Below, piece after piece: positions 44,739 to 54,056 of a stretch of 64,000 nucleotides of DNA. The notes beneath the pieces are model-generated. The model made no database searches. It saw only the letters and a program-made list of their open reading frames with translations, and was not told where the DNA came from. This stretch comes from Sorghum bicolor. Taxonomy: Eukaryota; Streptophyta; Magnoliopsida; Poales; Poaceae. A program made the translations under genes and the position numbers. Position 1 is the first letter of the stretch. Every line of letters begins with the position of its first letter. The stretch is taken from NCBI RefSeq assembly GCF_000003195.3, contig NC_012871.2, forward strand, positions 65,091,802-65,155,801, read 5' to 3'.

Positions 44739-45629
44739 CTAGTTAGGTACGTACGTAGCCGCACTGTCCTGCATCATCTGGAGCAGCGCGGCACGGAGGC
44801 GGCCGTCGTCGTCGTCGTCGTCCTGCAACGGGGTTGCCACGTCAACCACGACGTCCTGAACCGTCATGCCGTTCACGCGGGTTACGCAGGCGTGCCGCAC
44901 GTGCAGCTCCAGAGCCCGCAGCGCGCTCATCAGGCGCGCGGGCGCGTGCGGGGCCGCGCTCGTCGCGCGCACCGCGGCCGCGTCCGGCCCCAGCATCCGC
45001 ACCTCCACCACCTCGTCGGCGCCGCCGCCGGCTCCCGGTCCCGCCTCATGAGCGCCGCAGGCAGCTACGACGGGCTCCCACCTCGCCGCGGGGGCCCGCC
45101 TGGACTCGGCCTCCAGCCGCGCGATACGGGCGCGCAGCTCCGCGATGTAGGCGGCGGCGTCCGCGAGCAGGGAGGCCTTGTCCATGCGCGACACGGTGGG
45201 GACGGCGGCGCGGAGGTCGCAGAACCGGCGGTTCAGCTTCTCCCGGCGCTGACGCTCGGCCTCCACGTGGCTGACGGTGGGGCCGTCCGGGCGGGGCCCG
45301 GGCTTCCGCCCCCGCCGCTTCCCTGGGCGCTGCTGCTGCGCCGGAGCCTTGACGACGCTCAGCTCCGCCTGCTGCTGCGGCGGCGGTGGCTGAGGAGGAA
45401 GCGGCTGCTCGGTGAGCTCAGAGTCCTGGGAGAGCGAGCTTCCCACTGGCCATAGGTCGTCCACGTCGTCGTCGCCCTCGTTCTTGGCCACGAAGACGTC
45501 GTCGAGTAGCCATTGCTCCGGGACGTCACAGGAGGTGAACTCGATGACTGGGTGGTGGCCGGCGTGGGAGAAGAAGGACGGTGGCGACGGTGGGGAGAAG
45601 GAGGAGCATGGGGAGAGCAGGTCGTCCAT
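44739..45629 (-). CDS. bHLH transcription factor, MYC-like without MYC_N domain (bHLH-2)
   Basis: A single-exon ORF of 296 aa from the ATG at 45629 (MDDLLSPC); the frame 6 bp upstream holds only GTG. It is a paralog of 34746-35576 with the same architecture. [19 protein letters not shown] lies at about 35-53 and a Gln/Pro-rich spacer at 75-105. The [14 protein letters not shown] basic patch precedes bHLH at about 119-170 (basic region HVEAERQRR with H121, E125, R129; helix 2 [19 protein letters not shown]). The C-terminal ACT-like region is at about 205-280 (HAPARLMSALRALELHVRHA). A run of six Asp near residue 270, encoded by a GTC repeat on the plus strand (about 44806-44823), is absent in bHLH-1. 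RERJ1-like; the jasmonate link is inferred from the family only. Confidence 0.88.
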   Translation of the reverse strand: MDDLLSPCSSFSPPSPPSFFSHAGHHPVIEFTSCDVPEQWLLDDVFVAKNEGDDDVDDLWPVGSSLSQDSELTEQPLPPQPPPPQQQAELSVVKAPAQQQRPGKRRGRKPGPRPDGPTVSHVEAERQRREKLNRRFCDLRAAVPTVSRMDKASLLADAAAYIAELRARIARLEAESRRAPAARWEPVVAACGAHEAGPGAGGGADEVVEVRMLGPDAAAVRATSAAPHAPARLMSALRALELHVRHACVTRVNGMTVQDVVVDVATPLQDDDDDDGRLRAALLQMMQDSAATYVPN

Positions 45630-45681
45630 TGTCACCGCCTTCCAAACCGTAGTATCATACTAGCATATAGGGTTCGATCTG

Positions 45682-45689
45682 CTTTTATA
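45682..45689 (-). promoter_or_regulatory. TATA box of bHLH-2
   Basis: The minus strand reads CACTATAAAAGCAG, with TATAAAAG about 53 bp before the ATG, implying a very short 5' UTR. Confidence 0.7.
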
Positions 45690-45940
45690 GTGCCAGTGAT
45701 ACATTTGCATTTAGGACCTTGGCTACCTGCTTTTGTTGCCAACAGGGAGGGAGGCTCCTTGTCACCTTTGGCAGCTCGGAAGTTGGGAGTTGGGAATGGG
45801 AAACTTTGCTTGTCCACCAGTTTTTAGAAATATTATGCTTCAGACGAATACGACACAACACACGGTGAGAACATGGCACGAGTTGGTCAAACAATAAACT
45901 ATATATACTCGGCCGGTTCGTCTCGAAATAAATTAATTAA

Positions 45941-46178
45941 GACCTTGTTTAGTTCTAAAAAATTTTGCAAAATTTTTCAGATTTTCCGTCACATCGAATC
46001 TTTAGACGCATGTATGAAGTATTATAGACGAAAATAAAAACTAATTACACAGTTTGGTCGAAATTGACGAGACGAATCTTTTGAGTCTAATTAGTCCATG
46101 ATTGGACAATATTTATAAAATACAAACGAAAGTGCTACAGTGTCGATTTTGCAAAAAATTTTGAAACTAAACAAGGCC
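45941..46178. mobile_element. GGCCTTGTTTAGTT-family MITE upstream of bHLH-2
   Basis: Left end GACCTTGTTTAGTTC, right end GAAACTAAACAAGGCC, TAA on both sides (45938-45940, 46179-46181). It sits about 250 bp upstream of the TATA box. Confidence 0.88.
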
Positions 46179-46717
46179 TAAGTTTTAGTAGCTATGTAAA
46201 TAGATAAGCACTTGTCTAGATATATTAGCTAAAACTTAATTTATATTGAAACAGAGGAAGTATATAATAAATTAATAACATTCTTTTTGGAACGTGAAAC
46301 TTATTTTCCATACCGTATGTTTTTTCTATAGAAATAAATTTATTTTTGTGATTTTTTTGTATGATTCCTATAAAATTGTTACATTGTAAAGGGGCTTTAA
46401 ATAGTTGGTGAATTGATAATGGAAAATGCTAGACCATATGTACATGAAAATGAGCAAAACATTAGGTAATGTTTCTAGTTAGATCACGATCGAATGGACC
46501 TAGTAGTTAGATTCTTTTCCCTCATTCTCTTCATCTATGTCTTGACTCTAGACCATTCTTATGTGTCTTCATATCCATCACCACAAACACCATTGCAACA
46601 CTAACCACAATACTCCAATTGATGTCCTCATCAATGACCCCTCCAATCGGGCCTCCTGTGTCATCCCACCGTTGTTAACGATGATACGCACAATAATACG
46701 CATAAGTCACATGAAAA
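46179..46717. other. Intergenic, no supported gene
   Basis: AT-rich. 46185-46262 (ending ...GAAACAGAGGAAGTA) looks like one end of a Stowaway MITE without its partner. Confidence 0.35.
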
Positions 46718-47337
46718 CAGTGGCGAATCCAGCTCGAGAAATGACCTAGGGCGGACTTATACTATAAAATTTTGGCAAAACTAATGGCAATATAAGCTAA
46801 CAAATTCCATAAGTTGCTTTGGCAACATAATTATTTGACCAATATTAAAGTTTTCAGTATATATTTTCTACATTAAAATTAGAGAAATTTGTTCCTTAAA
46901 TTAAGAGAAGCCATACATACTAATACTAATAGTTCTAAACTGACTTCACCAAATGATTGGATGATTCATCCTTAATCAAATTTTAAACAATTAACTATGT
47001 GAAAAAGGCAAATAAAAAATAAAGATACCTGCAGCCCGGCGCAGGTTCTTAGGTTCCGCAAGTTTGTGAATTAACGAAAGAGAGGACCAGAAAGTCAGAA
47101 GTCGAGAATAGCGAGAAACCTGAGAAAGGCCGATCGTATTTTTATTGCGCTTTGTGGGCTGCGGTTTTCTATATGGGCTGAACCATTACGTTTAAGATGT
47201 CTTCAACCACTGTCAGATATTCTAGGAGTCTCTTTTTATTTTGTACTAATGTCTAAAATTTTTATAGAGTTTCAGATTAACCCTAAGAGGACCTAGGGCG
47301 GCCGCCCTGACTCGCCCTAGTGGTGGATCCGCCTATG
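46718..47337. mobile_element. Non-autonomous hAT element (620 bp)
   Basis: Left end CAGTGGCGAATCCAGC; right end GGATCCGCCTATG, whose complement CATAGGCGGATCC matches. A perfect 8-bp duplication CATGAAAA flanks it (46710-46717 and 47338-47345), diagnostic of hAT. Subterminal GACCTAGGGCGG occurs near both ends. No transposase. Confidence 0.88.
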
Positions 47338-48334
47338 CATGAAAATCTCATGACCAATGGTGTCTACAGGAGATATATACGTTAGAGTGTGTGAACACAT
47401 GAGATGTTCACGGGGTTCCCTCAGTCAGGTTTTAGAGTGTTTGTCACACAAGACAGTAAACGTCTGAGCTTTGCCTATCATCTCTTGTGACCATTGCTAC
47501 GATAGACGCGCCACTTGTTATAGTTTGCAGGAAATTTGGTCTAGCTCGCTATACTCACGAGCCTATGCCATACCAGGTGCATGCACATCTACATGATCCC
47601 ACAATGAATGATGTCATTATCCTAAACTAGCTCGATTCAGAAAACTAGCTTGATGGGTGAGAGCTATCCCACATCATACATTCTCCATCACCATTGATAT
47701 CTTTGATATGATAATAAACCTAACAAGAGGCGTGAGAAATAATAACCCAAAACAAACAAAAGTAAGGTCAATTTAGTTACGTGCATTTCCATGTATCTCC
47801 CCCTGGCTTTGTTCTTGGATGCAAGCATGCATGCTAGCTAGTCTTTTTCTTGCCAGCTATTATGTGTGGACGTACGAGTGTTTACACTAGCTAGCTAAAG
47901 TCGGTCAAGTGCAAAGCAAAGTCTACTAGTGTCCCTGTAGTGACACACACACGTACCGAATGTGTGCTAAATCACCGGCCAAAAGCATGCGATCGCTGTC
48001 AACGCACGCGTATACGTACGTGCGGCATAGTATGTACACAACGTGCCACAGGAGATCGAATAGTGACTGCATACGTACGTGCTACGACGCAGACATTTAT
48101 GACCAGCACAGATGAGCCCTCTGCGTGCCGAAATTTGAAATATATATAGGCAGCAGTCCGTTCTTTTTTCTTTTCTGGGTCGTGGGTAATATAAGAGGCC
48201 GTCCATGCATATGCTGATATGCATGCATGTTCAATTTTTTGGGCAGGATATGTGTATGTATATATGCTTGGAAATTCGCTATGCTAGGCGTGCGTGCCTT
48301 TAATTATGATGGCAGAGGATCGCTTTCAGAATAA
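47338..48334. other. Intergenic, no supported gene
   Basis: AT-rich with many CTAGCTAG and ACGTACG palindromic hexamers. No ORF is convincing. Confidence 0.35.
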
Positions 48335-48576
48335 GGCCTTGTTTAGTTCCAAAAAAATTTGCAAAATTTTTAATTTCTCGTCACATCAAATCTTTAGACA
48401 CATACATTGAGTATTAAATATAGATAAAAATAAAAACTAATTACACAGTTTGGTCGGAATTGACAAGACGAATCTTTTGAGTCTAGTTAGTCCATAATTA
48501 AACAATATTTGTCAAATACAAACGAAAGTGATATTATTCCTATTTTACAAAAAAAATTTGGAAGTAAACAACGCCC
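48335..48576. mobile_element. GGCCTTGTTTAGTT-family MITE
   Basis: Left end GGCCTTGTTTAGTTCC after TAA; right end GGAAGTAAACAACGCCC, degraded. Interior ACAGTTTGGTCGGAATTGAC matches the copies at 26188 and 45941. Confidence 0.85.
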
Positions 48577-48669
48577 AAGACGTACCCAAGACGTAGTAAC
48601 TCCTCTGTATCAGTATGCGAGAGGATACTGTGTCTTATGATTGATCGAGACTGGCGATAAACCAATTAA

Positions 48670-48893
48670 GGGCTTGTTTCTCGTTGCAATGTTTTTTTTT
48701 TCAAAATAGACACCGTAGTATTTTCGTTTGTACTTGATAAATATTATTCAATCATATACTAACTAGGCTTAAAAGATTCGTCTCGTAAATTGTGAGTAAC
48801 TAGTTATTTTTTCTATTTATATTTAACGATCTATGCATGTGCCGCAAGATTCGTAACGAAGAATCTTGTAAACTTTTGAAATTTTGAAGGCGT
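48670..48893. mobile_element. GGCCTTGTTTAGTT-family MITE, truncated right end
   Basis: Left end GGGCTTGTTTCTCGTTGC after TAA; interior AGATTCGTCTCGTAAATTG and GCATGTGCCGCAAGATTCG. The right end is missing and it abuts the next MITE. Confidence 0.65.
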
Positions 48894-48942
48894 CTAGGCC
48901 TTGTTTACTTCCCAAAAATTTTATAAAAATTTTCAGTCATAT

Positions 48943-49348
48943 TGTCGACGAAAGCTAGTCGGCAGTCTACCTTGGGGTATACCCACGGTAGTAGTTTATC
49001 GGTAGACGGTGCGCAAACTACGAACTCGATGGTGACGCAAGACACGGACAAGCTTTTTATCCAGGTTCGGCCGCCGAGTTGGCGTAATACCTACGTCCTG
49101 CGTCTGGTTGTATTGGATTGTGTTGAGAGAATATGATCTGATGTGTCCTCTAGGGGACCCCTGCCCCTCCTTATATATCCTGAAGGGACAGAGTTACAAG
49201 CAAAGTATCCTATTTGGTACAAAATCTTGTAACCTTGCGGTGCACGCCGACCAGTCGTGCGCCGCACGTCTTCATCTTGTGGGCCGAGCCACCTCTGATG
49301 GTGCGGCCCATATAGGCCCATGAGGGTATAGGGGTTTATACCCCCACA
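48943..49348 (-). repeat. 3' LTR of the gypsy element (406 bp)
   Basis: Same sequence as 60435-60840 as far as I can read, with no mismatch noticed. Its outer edge abuts CATAT. Confidence 0.95.
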
Positions 49349-49920
49349 GCTAGTCCCCGAGCACCATGTATTATGATGTAACACGCCGTCTTGAGCTTCT
49401 TCGATCAGTGAGGCTTGACGTCTTCAATAAGCAGGAAAGTCGTCCAAACAGTTGCAACGGTATTTTGACCAACTCAAAAGATAGTTGATCAACATTGACA
49501 TCGAAGAAGCAGGTTGTTCGAAGAATGCATGGTGCTCTAAAAAAGATTTTTTTCCTGGTGAAGTGTGCCCACTTTACTTTTCTAAAAAGTATAGACCTCA
49601 AAAAGGCAAGCATATTCACCGCAAGGTGAAGTGTGCCCACTTAGTCCCCGAGCCTGGTAGTAGGTGACGTAGGCACGTGGTGCCAGGGTCAAAAGAAAAG
49701 TCCTCAAAGAAATTCTGAAACTGAGATGCATCGTCAGATGCATCGTACCGATGTAGTCCCCGAGCTTGCTGGAAGGCAAAGTATGAGCCTTGTAGCAAGG
49801 TCTAAAAAATTGAATTTACCAGTCCCCGAGCATATCATGCTCGTCTGCAATTGAAAAGACCAATCGACCAGTCCCCAGGCACTTATTGTGCTGCCTGGAA
49901 TTACATGTTACTATACTGTA
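49349..49920. other. Gypsy 3' untranslated region beside the 3' LTR
   Basis: Begins GCTAGTCCCCGAGC; on the element strand this is GCTCGGGGACTAGC directly before the LTR, where the polypurine tract should be. It contains dispersed AGTCCCCGAGC motifs and a repeated GGTGAAGTGTGCCCACTT (49557 and 49624). No coding sequence. Confidence 0.6.
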
Positions 49921-50245
49921 CGACCAGTCCCCGAGCATCGAGTGCTCAGTGGTCGGTGCATGCTTTAAAGCTTTGAGCTGATAGACTGAGCGACCAGTCC
50001 CCGAGCGTCGAGTGCTCGGTGGTCGGTGAAGTCTTTGAAGTTCCGAGCTGATAAACTGGGCGACCAGTCCCCGAGCGTCGAGTGCTCGGTGGTCGGTGCA
50101 GTCTTTGAAGTTCCGAGCTAATAAACTGTGCGACCAGTCCCCGAGCGTCGAGTGCTCGGTGGTCGGTGCAGTCCTTGAATTTCCGAGCTGACAAACTGGG
50201 CGACCAGTCCCCGAGCGTCGAGTGCTCGGTGGTCGGTGCAGTCCC
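49921..50245. repeat. 70-bp tandem repeat array in the gypsy 3' region
   Basis: CGACCAGTCCCCGAGC recurs at 49921, 49991, 50061, 50131 and 50201, an exact 70-bp period with about 4.6 copies. Each unit contains an inverted repeat, CCGAGC...GCTCGG. Looser copies of AGTCCCCGAGC occur upstream (49352, 49644, 49756, 49822). Confidence 0.92.
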
Positions 50246-50537
50246 CGGATTGCTGACTCACTGGCGTATGTGTCTTCTTACTTTTGAAAAGGTCTTTCAA
50301 ATTTAAAGTTGACGTGACGGGGTCTCCTGACGATATGTCAGACGGATGCATGAAAAGCTGTGCCTGGCAACTGTACAACCGCTCTTTGCGTGGTTTGAGA
50401 AAAGGAAACCATCAATTGGTACGAAAACTCCGCCGCATTAATTGTCTATAATCATTGTAAACCGAAACGCCGCGTCCGCCGCATGGCCTGCCCACTTCCC
50501 GAGATTACAGGAAGTGGGAGAGGTGGGGTCGCTGGTT

Positions 50538-50543
50538 TATAAG
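50538..50543 (+). promoter_or_regulatory. TATA box of the antisense gene
   Basis: GGTTTATAAGGGCC lies about 118 bp upstream of the ATG at 50656, a sensible distance. It implies a promoter separate from the LTR. Confidence 0.6.
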
Positions 50544-50655
50544 GGCCTAATAGGACCGCCTGTACCGCTTCTCCGGCCATTGCCTTCAAACCTTCCGTTC
50601 TCATCTTCTCCAATCACCTGCATCTTCCTAACTCCGGTCCACATTCGCACCTCTA

Positions 50656-53600
50656 ATGGCGAAGAGCGACTCCAGGAAGAGGGCCGACCTGATGGCCAAG
50701 GAATGGAAGAAGTCTCGCAGCACCAAAAAATCTCTTGGTGACCTCGTCGATATGGGGCTGCTGCACGACGCAGAGCTCGGCGGCTGGAGGGCGCCAGAGG
50801 GGGAGAGCTACCCCGATCCTCGCGCCGGTGAGGTCGTCGTTTTTGAAGACTTCATTAAGAGAGGTTTTGGTGTTCCAGTCCATCCTTTTCTTCAAGGTCT
50901 TCTTTTGTACTATGAGATCGGGATTTGCAATCTGCACCCGAACTCAATTCTCCTTATTTCCACCTTCATCCATCTGTGCGAGGCCTATGTTGGCATAGAG
51001 CCGCACTTTGATCTTTTCCGGTATCTTTTCTGTCTGAGGAAGAAGGGAGCAGTTGGAGGCTCCAAGGTTGCAGGTGGAGTATACCTCAACCTCCGTGATG
51101 GGATGAAGAATCGCTACCTGCACTGCCCATGGAACACCTCCTTGACCGAATGGTACAGGAAGTGGTTCTACGTCAGGGAGGAACCGGGCAGCTCCACGTT
51201 CTGCGACGTGGGGTACGTTCCCGAGAAGAGGGCGAGCTGGACTGACCGCCCAGAGTTCGACGGTCAAGTGGCGGTTCTGATGAAGCTGATCGACTGGTCG
51301 CGCCTGGATGGGCTCAGCGTGGTCGGCAACTTCATTTGCCGCCGGGTGATGCCCTGCCAGAAGAGGGTGCACTCGGCGTATGAGTATGCCGGAAGCACAG
51401 ACCCGACCAGGATGCGGTCGGAGATCCTGGAGAAGGCGGAGGTACAACAGCTGCTGAACGAGCTGTTTAACTTCGCGGATGGGGGCTTCACCCGTAGCAG
51501 TGATCGGGTGCAAGCCTTCAAGTTAGGACGACCAGCACCAAAGGTATGTAGCAGACTTCGTTTGATCATTCGTATGTCGCCTGTAGTTGGCTCATCTCTG
51601 TTACCTTTGCAGGTCGGTGATGTCGACCGGTGCGTAGTGTACGTATCACTGGCACCGGGGATGGAAGATCCTGTGGGAGAGGTCCCGCCGGAGGAAGGCA
51701 GAGCCCGCCCCGTCCCGACCTCCGAGGAGAGGGTGGCGGGGAAAAGGCCATTGCCGGTGGATCCCCTGCCGACGCCGGAGCTGCCGGCAGACCTACCGGC
51801 GGAGAGCAGCCAAGCGCCGAAGCGTCGTCGGCTCGTGCGGATCGTCGACGACGACGACGACGACGAGGAGGCTGCGCCGTCGTTGGTCCGACGGCCTCGG
51901 GGCCGCCCAGACGCTGCACCAGTCGCCACTGATCGAGTGGCCAGCGGCGCGGCTGCCCCGCAAGTTGCCGAGGTGGGGGCACAGGCGCCGACCGGCCGGG
52001 CGAGGAGGAGGTTCACCGCGACCCATCGCCGGTCAGACCTGTAAGTGTTCAACTTACGTATTTTGGACTCCCCCCCCTTTTTTTTTTTAAACTTTTGTTC
52101 CTGTAGTGCGGCATCGGATGTCGACCCTGGCCAAACTGCCGGCCAGGGAACGGGCGAGCCTGCCCGCGGTTCTGGGGATGCGGCCCCCCAGACCACAGAA
52201 CAGCCGACTGCTGCAGTCGCGCCTGGGAGCACCGAGGAGCTCCCGAGCGCGGCGCCGACTACAACAAGCAGCCCGACCAGGGCTGGGGAGGCTCCCCCAA
52301 CTGACTCTTCGGAGAAGGGAAAGTCTCCGACCGCTCCTCCTGCCGGGGGGAGTGAAGTCCCCCCGCCGCCCCGAGCAGAAGCCTCTCCGGCTGCGGGCTC
52401 CCCAGGTCTGGTCCAAGGGACGTTGACGCCTGGGACCACCACCGGGGGTGACGCAGCCCAGGAGGAGGAAACCAGGGCGGCCTCCGACGACGAGGTAGAA
52501 GAGATCGAGGGTCGTCCCCGTGATGGCCGCCAACACGTGTATGTGTGGCGCCAACGCGGGGATCACTTTATCGGTCATGAGGAGCTTGCCGAGTCCGGAG
52601 AGGCCGCCAGGGTGGAGCGCGCGGCCAAGCGCCTTGTCGACGAAGTCAAGGTAAGCGTCGTTTTGAGCTGCCGCGCATTCTTTTGCCTTGTCTTCTGCGC
52701 ATTGTTATATGCTTGCTTTGTAGGACGTTATGAAAACGGCGAAGTACCGGAAACGGTGCTTTGACCAGATAGAAGGCGTCATGGCCGAGAACAAGGCCCT
52801 TGCCGCGGAGGTAGACCGGTTGCGGGCGGAGGTCGGAGAGAAGGTGGTCGAGATGAGCACCGAGAAGGAGCGTCGTCTCGACCTCGCTCGTCGCCTGGCC
52901 GACCAGTACCGGCTGCAGGAAGGTTAGTCTCACGCTCCGAGCAGTTTCGCAGACTTGTATAGTTTGCTTCGCTGACCAGTTTAGGATTCACGCAGACTTG
53001 GAGGAGGAGGTGGCGAGCCTCCAACAAGAGAAGGAGCAGCTCGGCCAACAGCTCGCCAGTGCGCAGGAGTCCGGACGGCGAGCGGAAGAGGAATTAAGTC
53101 GTAAAGACCGGGAGTTAGCTGGTAATGGGTGCCGCCTTGTTGGTTGCTACCTGCCCCTTTGCTTGTTTGGTATGCCGAAAGTAACGTTTCGTTTCGTTTG
53201 CAGTGCTCAAGGTGAACACCAAAAAGCACCTGGATGAGCTGGTCAAGGACCGGGACTCCTGGAAGGTCAACTGTTGCAGGATCTGGAAGGGAGTGTCCCC
53301 GGTCCTGGACCTGATCAGTCCCGAGCTCCCGGAGAGCCAGCCCCGCGCGCCGCAGTTGACCCCGGTTCAAAAGGCGCAACGGGCGTGGGACTGGCTCCAG
53401 CAGTTTGTGAAGGACGCCGGGGAGTTTGCCGGCGCGCACGTCCTCAGCATGGTACGCGCCCACTACCCCCTTGTCGACTTGAGCAGGCTGGAGAAGGGGT
53501 ACCCGAAGGAAGTCGGCCCACAGGAAGCGGACGAACTTCGGGGTAGTCTGCTGGACTTGTCGTCGACAGTGATCGGCGACATCAACCTGTGCGGAACGGC

Positions 53601-53778
53601 CACTCCTCCAGACCAGCCGAGCTCAGATAGGTCGGCCAGGGAGTTGTCGGGCGCGTCCTTTGCTGGAGATGGGCGGTCGACGCCTGCGGTCTCGACCAGC
53701 CAGGCGCCGGTGGCCCCGACCCCTTCGTCCGGGCAGCAGGGCCAGGCGGGTGATCAGCCCGAGCAGCTAGGCCAATAA
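50656..53778 (+). CDS. Opposite-strand gene of the Tat-type element, six exons (putative gypsy-type transposon domain)
   Basis: My exon model is 50656-51543, 51613-52040, 52107-52650, 52724-52922, 52996-53121 and 53204-53778. All introns are short (66-82 bp) and GT-AG. The joined frame is 2,760 nt (919 aa plus stop) with consistent phases 0, 2, 0, 1, 1. Exon 1 (about 296 aa) is globular: DLVDMGLLHDAELGGWRAP, VPVHPFLQGLLLYYEIG, LNPN-type SILLISTFIHLCEAYVG and WYRKWFYVRE. This is the domain I know as the plant 'putative gypsy type transposon' (Transposase_28). Exons 2-3 are Pro/Glu/Asp-rich linkers with a run of six Asp. Exons 4-5 are heptad-rich coiled coil (ENKALAAEVDRLRAEV, LEEEVASLQQEKEQLGQQL). 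Exon 6 ends in a Gln/Pro tail. Function unknown; antisense to the element's own RNA. Confidence 0.85.
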
Positions 53779-54056
53779 AGTAGTCTGTAGGAATAGACTA
53801 GTATCTGCCCGTCAGGGTATTTATTGTAAACTTTGTATGTAAAGTTTGTAATAAAGTTTTCTTTTTTGTCATGACTGTTGTTTTGAGCGCTGTAAAAATA
53901 TCTGAGTGACGTGTCACCGTATTTGTCTTGGTTGTCGCCAAGAGCATCCATTGCGGGAGTTTTGCCGAGTGCTGTGTATGACAAGGTATAGGCAAAAAAT
54001 AGAGAATTATATTGTCACAAATTATAAGACACTTACAAAAGAAAGTCGCTAAAACT
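53779..54056. other. Convergent spacer between pol and the antisense gene
   Basis: A non-coding spacer of about 280 bp where the pol frame and the opposite-strand gene meet tail to tail. It contains the AATAAA of the plus-strand gene. Confidence 0.5.
53850..53855 (+). terminator. Polyadenylation signal of the antisense gene
   Basis: AATAAA lies about 72 bp after the TAA at 53776-53778, followed by a T-rich stretch. Confidence 0.6.

Noticed and set aside
44739..45635. bHLH-2 start two codons earlier at 45635
   Set aside because: The codon there is GTG; the first ATG is at 45629.
49921..50245. Direct repeats resembling a CRISPR array
   Set aside because: The 70-bp units are continuous tandem repeats with no unique spacers, and the DNA is from a plant.
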